This document shows positions 6,019 through 8,613 of a stretch of DNA of 8,613 nucleotides, piece by piece (the stretch's first letter is position 1; each line of letters starts with the position of its first letter). Source of the stretch: Thermoplasmatota archaeon. Its GTDB lineage: Archaea > Thermoplasmatota > E2 > DHVEG-1. The stretch spans positions 1 to 8,613 of the forward strand of contig JALHTX010000187.1 in the NCBI GenBank assembly GCA_022866015.1, read 5' to 3'. The translations under genes and the position numbers were made by a program. The notes below the pieces were generated by a model, which was given only the letters and a program-made list of their open reading frames with translations, searched no databases and was not told the origin of the DNA.

Positions 6019-7782
6019 TTACATACCCCAGAATTTATCATTTTTTCGTTTGATTTCAAATATCTTATTCAGTACATCTTTTTCATCAATGTTTAATACA
6101 TCCAAATCTCGCAGTTTTTTTGCATCACTTGCAGGTATATCAGTAAATAATATGTCTTCTCCTTTTATTTGTCTTCCCACCGTTACTCCCTCTATTGATA
6201 TTGCGACTTCTTGACCTTGTATTGCTTCTTCAATAGGTTTGTTTTCTGATTGCATACCTTTTATTGTTCCTACAATATTTCCATCATTTTTCATAAGACG
6301 CATACCCATTTTTATTCTTCCACCAAGTACTCTTACACCAATTACTGCAGGATGGCTTACTCTAAAAACATATTCTGGTAAGAATCTTATCATACCTGGA
6401 TGTATGTATTCTTTTCTTCGTGATTGTTCTATTTCTGCTTTCTTTTTTTCTATCCATTCATCATAGTTTTCCATAATTGTATAGATTACATCCTCTGAAA
6501 ATATTGTTATATTAGTGTTCGCAAGTTCTTCTTTTGCTTCGGGCAGTATTTTTATATTAAACGCAAAAATAAGTTTGTTTAACTGGTCAAGCGTTGCGTC
6601 TGCTTCTATTATATCACGTTTTGATACATTTCCGATTTCTGCTTTTCTAATTTTTATTCCTTTTTCACGGGATTCTTTTATAAGTGCTTCAAGTGATCCG
6701 ATTGTATCTGCTTTAATTATTATTCCTTGATCATCTAATTCAAAATCAATTTTTGTTTGTTTTTTAATTTCCTGAATTATTTCATCTATTTTCTCAGTTG
6801 CAACACGTATCGGTGCACCAGGTACAACATCGTTTAAATCTGGTGAGTTGATTTTTATTCCACATGCAGCATGAACTTCTTTTACACTAACAAAACGTTC
6901 ACGCGGATCACGTATTTCATCAAGTGGTTTTGGTTTTAGAAGTGCTTTTATCTTTGTTACGAGGGGTTCTCCTGTTGTTCCTATAACTATTTTATCATTG
7001 TTTCTAATCGTTCCTGCATAAATTATTGCATCTATTGTTTTACCAAGACCTACCTCTTCTTTTACCTCCAGTACTGTTCCTTTTCCAGGTCCAGATTCAA
7101 TTTGAAGTTTTTCTTCTAAAAATCTTTGTGCAAGACCCACAAGTATCATTAAAAGCTCTGGTATACCCTCACCTGTTTTTGCAGAAATAGGAATTATACC
7201 TATTGTTTTTCTAAAATCTGAGATATTAAAATAAAGATCAGAGTTTAGTTTGTTTTCAGATATTGTACCAATAATTTCATATATTTTTTCTTCAAAAATA
7301 TTTTTTACATTTACTCTTTGATTATTAATCCGATTTTTTGCAACGCCATCTGTTTTTTGCCAACCAGAGATTGCATCTATTTTGTTTGCTACAACAATAA
7401 ATGGTGTTTTGTATTGTTTTAAAATCTTAAGTGATTCATAGGTTTGAGGTTTAAAACCTTCGTTTATATCAATAAGTAATATTGCAATATCAGCTAGGCT
7501 TCCACCACGGGAACGTAGTGTTGTAAAAGCATGATGACCCGGTGTATCAATAAATAAAAGACCTGGTAATGTAAATTTTTTTCCTTTAAGCAGTTCTCCA
7601 CATATAGTATAAATTACATCTATTGGTACTTCTGTTGCTCCTATATGTTGTGTTATAGCACCTGCTTCCCGTGCTGCAACGGTTGAACCTCTGATGTAAT
7701 CTAATAAACTAGTATTACCATGATCAACGTGACCTAACACACTTACTATTGGTTGACGAATATATTTTGAAGAGGAAACCAT
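6019..7782 (-). CDS. infB: archaeal translation initiation factor aIF5B (IF-2 homologue)
   Basis: GTPase that promotes joining of the ribosomal subunits and placement of initiator tRNA. The 587-residue product has the usual archaeal length, without the long N-terminal extensions of bacterial IF-2 or eukaryotic eIF5B. Order: G domain (about 8-222), beta-barrel domain II (about 230-330), domain III (about 345-435, with IIIKADTIGSLEAL), a linker helix (about 438-456) and domain IV (about 460-560), ending in EIKRKNDKFWGM as in the Methanothermobacter protein. Motifs are G1 GHVDHGNT (17-24), switch I AGAITQHIGATE (40-51), G3 DTPGH (79-83), G4 NKID (133-136) and G5 SAK (200-202). The G1 lysine is replaced by Asn23 (codon AAT at 7716-7714). 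All other motifs and the full length are intact, so this is not a decayed gene. The ATG at 7782 gives a normal start, with only a weak GGTAAT ribosome binding site. Confidence 0.97.
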   Translation of the reverse strand: MVSSSKYIRQPIVSVLGHVDHGNTSLLDYIRGSTVAAREAGAITQHIGATEVPIDVIYTICGELLKGKKFTLPGLLFIDTPGHHAFTTLRSRGGSLADIAILLIDINEGFKPQTYESLKILKQYKTPFIVVANKIDAISGWQKTDGVAKNRINNQRVNVKNIFEEKIYEIIGTISENKLNSDLYFNISDFRKTIGIIPISAKTGEGIPELLMILVGLAQRFLEEKLQIESGPGKGTVLEVKEEVGLGKTIDAIIYAGTIRNNDKIVIGTTGEPLVTKIKALLKPKPLDEIRDPRERFVSVKEVHAACGIKINSPDLNDVVPGAPIRVATEKIDEIIQEIKKQTKIDFELDDQGIIIKADTIGSLEALIKESREKGIKIRKAEIGNVSKRDIIEADATLDQLNKLIFAFNIKILPEAKEELANTNITIFSEDVIYTIMENYDEWIEKKKAEIEQSRRKEYIHPGMIRFLPEYVFRVSHPAVIGVRVLGGRIKMGMRLMKNDGNIVGTIKGMQSENKPIEEAIQGQEVAISIEGVTVGRQIKGEDILFTDIPASDAKKLRDLDVLNIDEKDVLNKIFEIKRKNDKFWGM

Positions 7783-7948
7783 AAGGATTACCAGGCGTTT
7801 GGTAATATTGCGTCCTTTTTAACTTTTATTGATTAAAATTTGTTAAAACTGGTAAATCTTTTACAAAAAAAATTATAATTATCTTTAAAATATCAGATTT
7901 CATTTTAACAAACGTTAATATAAAGTCACTATTGATTTTTAAATGTTT
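7783..7948. other. intergenic gap between MATE and infB genes
   Basis: 166 nt, very AT-rich and without a supported gene. On the minus strand it contains a TATA-like CTTTATATTA (about 7926-7917), a T8 tract and a second TATA-like AGTTAAAAAG (about 7827-7818) that could serve infB with a short leader. Two copies of TTTGTTAAAA in opposite orientation lie at 7839-7848 and 7903-7912. It probably combines the end of the MATE transcript with the infB promoter. The exact sites cannot be fixed by eye. Confidence 0.4.
7865..7872 (-). terminator. poly-T tract, possible terminator of the MATE gene
   Basis: A run of eight T on the minus strand about 77 nt after the MATE stop. Archaeal RNA polymerase often ends transcripts at T-tracts without a hairpin. 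The surrounding sequence is AT-rich, so chance is a real alternative. Confidence 0.35.
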
Positions 7949-8613
7949 CTAATCTACTTTATAATTTATATCATAGTCTTTTATTTTTAAAAGATTATTT
8001 ATGTATAGTCTACCCCATATAAATGAAATCATTGAGCCTGTTAGATTTGCAACAACAATCCCCCACCATACACCAGGTAAGCCCATACTCAAGATAGTAG
8101 CAAATAGTACTACAAATAATGGTGTAAAAATAATGGTTCTAAGTAATGTAATAAGTAAAGAGTTAATTCCTTTACCAGTTCCTTGGAACATCGAAGAAGT
8201 AATCATACCAAAAGCAACACCTGGGTAAAATAAACAGATAATCATGATAAAGTTTTGAAGAGCATCAAAGATTCTTGTTGTATCCTCAGATGTTGTAAAA
8301 GATGCAGCGATAAAAGGTGCTAGTATAAACGTTACTAAAGCAATTATTATTTCTAAAATTAACCCGATTTTTACACTATATATATACGCTGTGTTAAGCT
8401 TCTTGTACTCTTTTGCACCATATGCTGCACCAGTGACAGAGATCACCGCAGTTGCAATCCCGAGAAGAGGCATGGTCGCTAATGTTGCAACTTTCCATCC
8501 AGTCTGATAAACTGCGACACCATCGGTTCCAGCGTTAACTACTATCACTATAATGATGTTTACAATAATCAAGGTAATCGCCATCGAGAGTTGGAGTAAT
8601 GCTGCGGGTATAC
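7949..8613 (-). CDS. MATE-family multidrug/sodium antiporter, partial (C-terminal part)
   Basis: Membrane exporter of the MATE (NorM/DinF) family, which exchanges Na+ or H+ for cationic drugs or metabolites. The frame is open through the right edge. The residues before the first internal Met read IPAALLQLS, which matches the start of the second six-helix half of MATE proteins ([GL]-P-x-A-x-x-Q-x-S), so that Met is not the true start and the N-terminal half lies outside the window. About 221 residues are visible, with six hydrophobic helices. Typical second-half features include the segment ISVTGAAYGAKEYKKLN, resembling the family's G-Q/A-N-x-GA-[KR] loop, and GMITSSMFQGTGKGINSLLITLLRTIIF, resembling the loop with a conserved Gly and Arg before helix 11. 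It ends with TAG at 7951-7949. Its substrate cannot be told from sequence. It is probably unrelated in function to the genes downstream. Confidence 0.9.
   Translation of the reverse strand, partial: IPAALLQLSMAITLIIVNIIIVIVVNAGTDGVAVYQTGWKVATLATMPLLGIATAVISVTGAAYGAKEYKKLNTAYIYSVKIGLILEIIIALVTFILAPFIAASFTTSEDTTRIFDALQNFIMIICLFYPGVAFGMITSSMFQGTGKGINSLLITLLRTIIFTPLFVVLFATILSMGLPGVWWGIVVANLTGSMISFIWGRLYINNLLKIKDYDINYKVD

Noticed and set aside
7826..7903. Minus-strand 25-codon frame (MKSDILKIII...) between MATE and infB
   Set aside because: No ribosome binding site, and it is the composition expected of random AT-rich DNA. It also spans the T8 tract. Nothing supports translation.
7949..8584. MATE reading frame as a complete short gene starting at the internal ATG (8584)
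   Set aside because: The frame stays open to the window edge, and the residues before that Met (IPAALLQLS) are conserved MATE sequence. The gene is therefore cut by the window, not a half-size transporter.

Overview
The window is an ordinary, compact stretch of an archaeal chromosome, and every gene lies on the minus strand. It is AT-rich (by eye about one third G+C). It holds most of an A-type (archaeal V/A-type) ATP synthase operon, an archaeal initiation factor aIF5B gene and the 3' part of a MATE-family exporter gene. The archaeal assignment rests on the short aIF5B, which starts almost directly at its GTPase domain, and on the subunit order H-I-K-E-C-F-A, the order of the methanogen aha operon. 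No rRNA or lineage-specific marker is present. A euryarchaeote in the broad sense is the best guess, and nothing here narrows it further.

Read in the direction of transcription (high to low coordinates), the layout is as follows. The C-terminal part of a MATE transporter (8613-7949) enters from the right edge. It is followed by a 166-nt AT-rich gap with a T8 tract (possible archaeal terminator) and probably the promoter for infB. Then comes infB/aIF5B (7782-6019), then a 93-nt AT-rich gap that probably carries the ATPase operon promoter. The ATPase genes follow, tightly packed: H (5925-5608), I (5586 or 5604 to 3598), K (3576-2992), E (2972-2412), C (2391-1267), F (1270-947, 4-nt overlap with C) and A (920 to beyond base 1, about the first half). 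Subunits B and D are expected just off the left edge.

Together the atp genes encode most of one rotary machine. K forms the membrane ring and I the stator with the ion half-channels. C is the socket joining the ring to the central stalk, with F on that stalk. E and H form the peripheral stalks, and A is the catalytic subunit. The K subunit is a four-helix, double-hairpin protein with one ion-binding carboxylate. It keeps all five residues that bind Na+ in the Enterococcus hirae rotor, so a Na+-coupled enzyme is the best prediction.

I found no undescribed multi-gene system, mobile element, CRISPR array or RNA gene. The points worth a second look lie inside known proteins. The Walker A lysine of aIF5B is replaced by Asn. 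The A-subunit P-loop is GGFGTGKT rather than GPFGSGKT. atpI very probably starts at a non-AUG codon. K has a predicted signal peptide. Subunit C has an N-terminal membrane helix and a TTG start.
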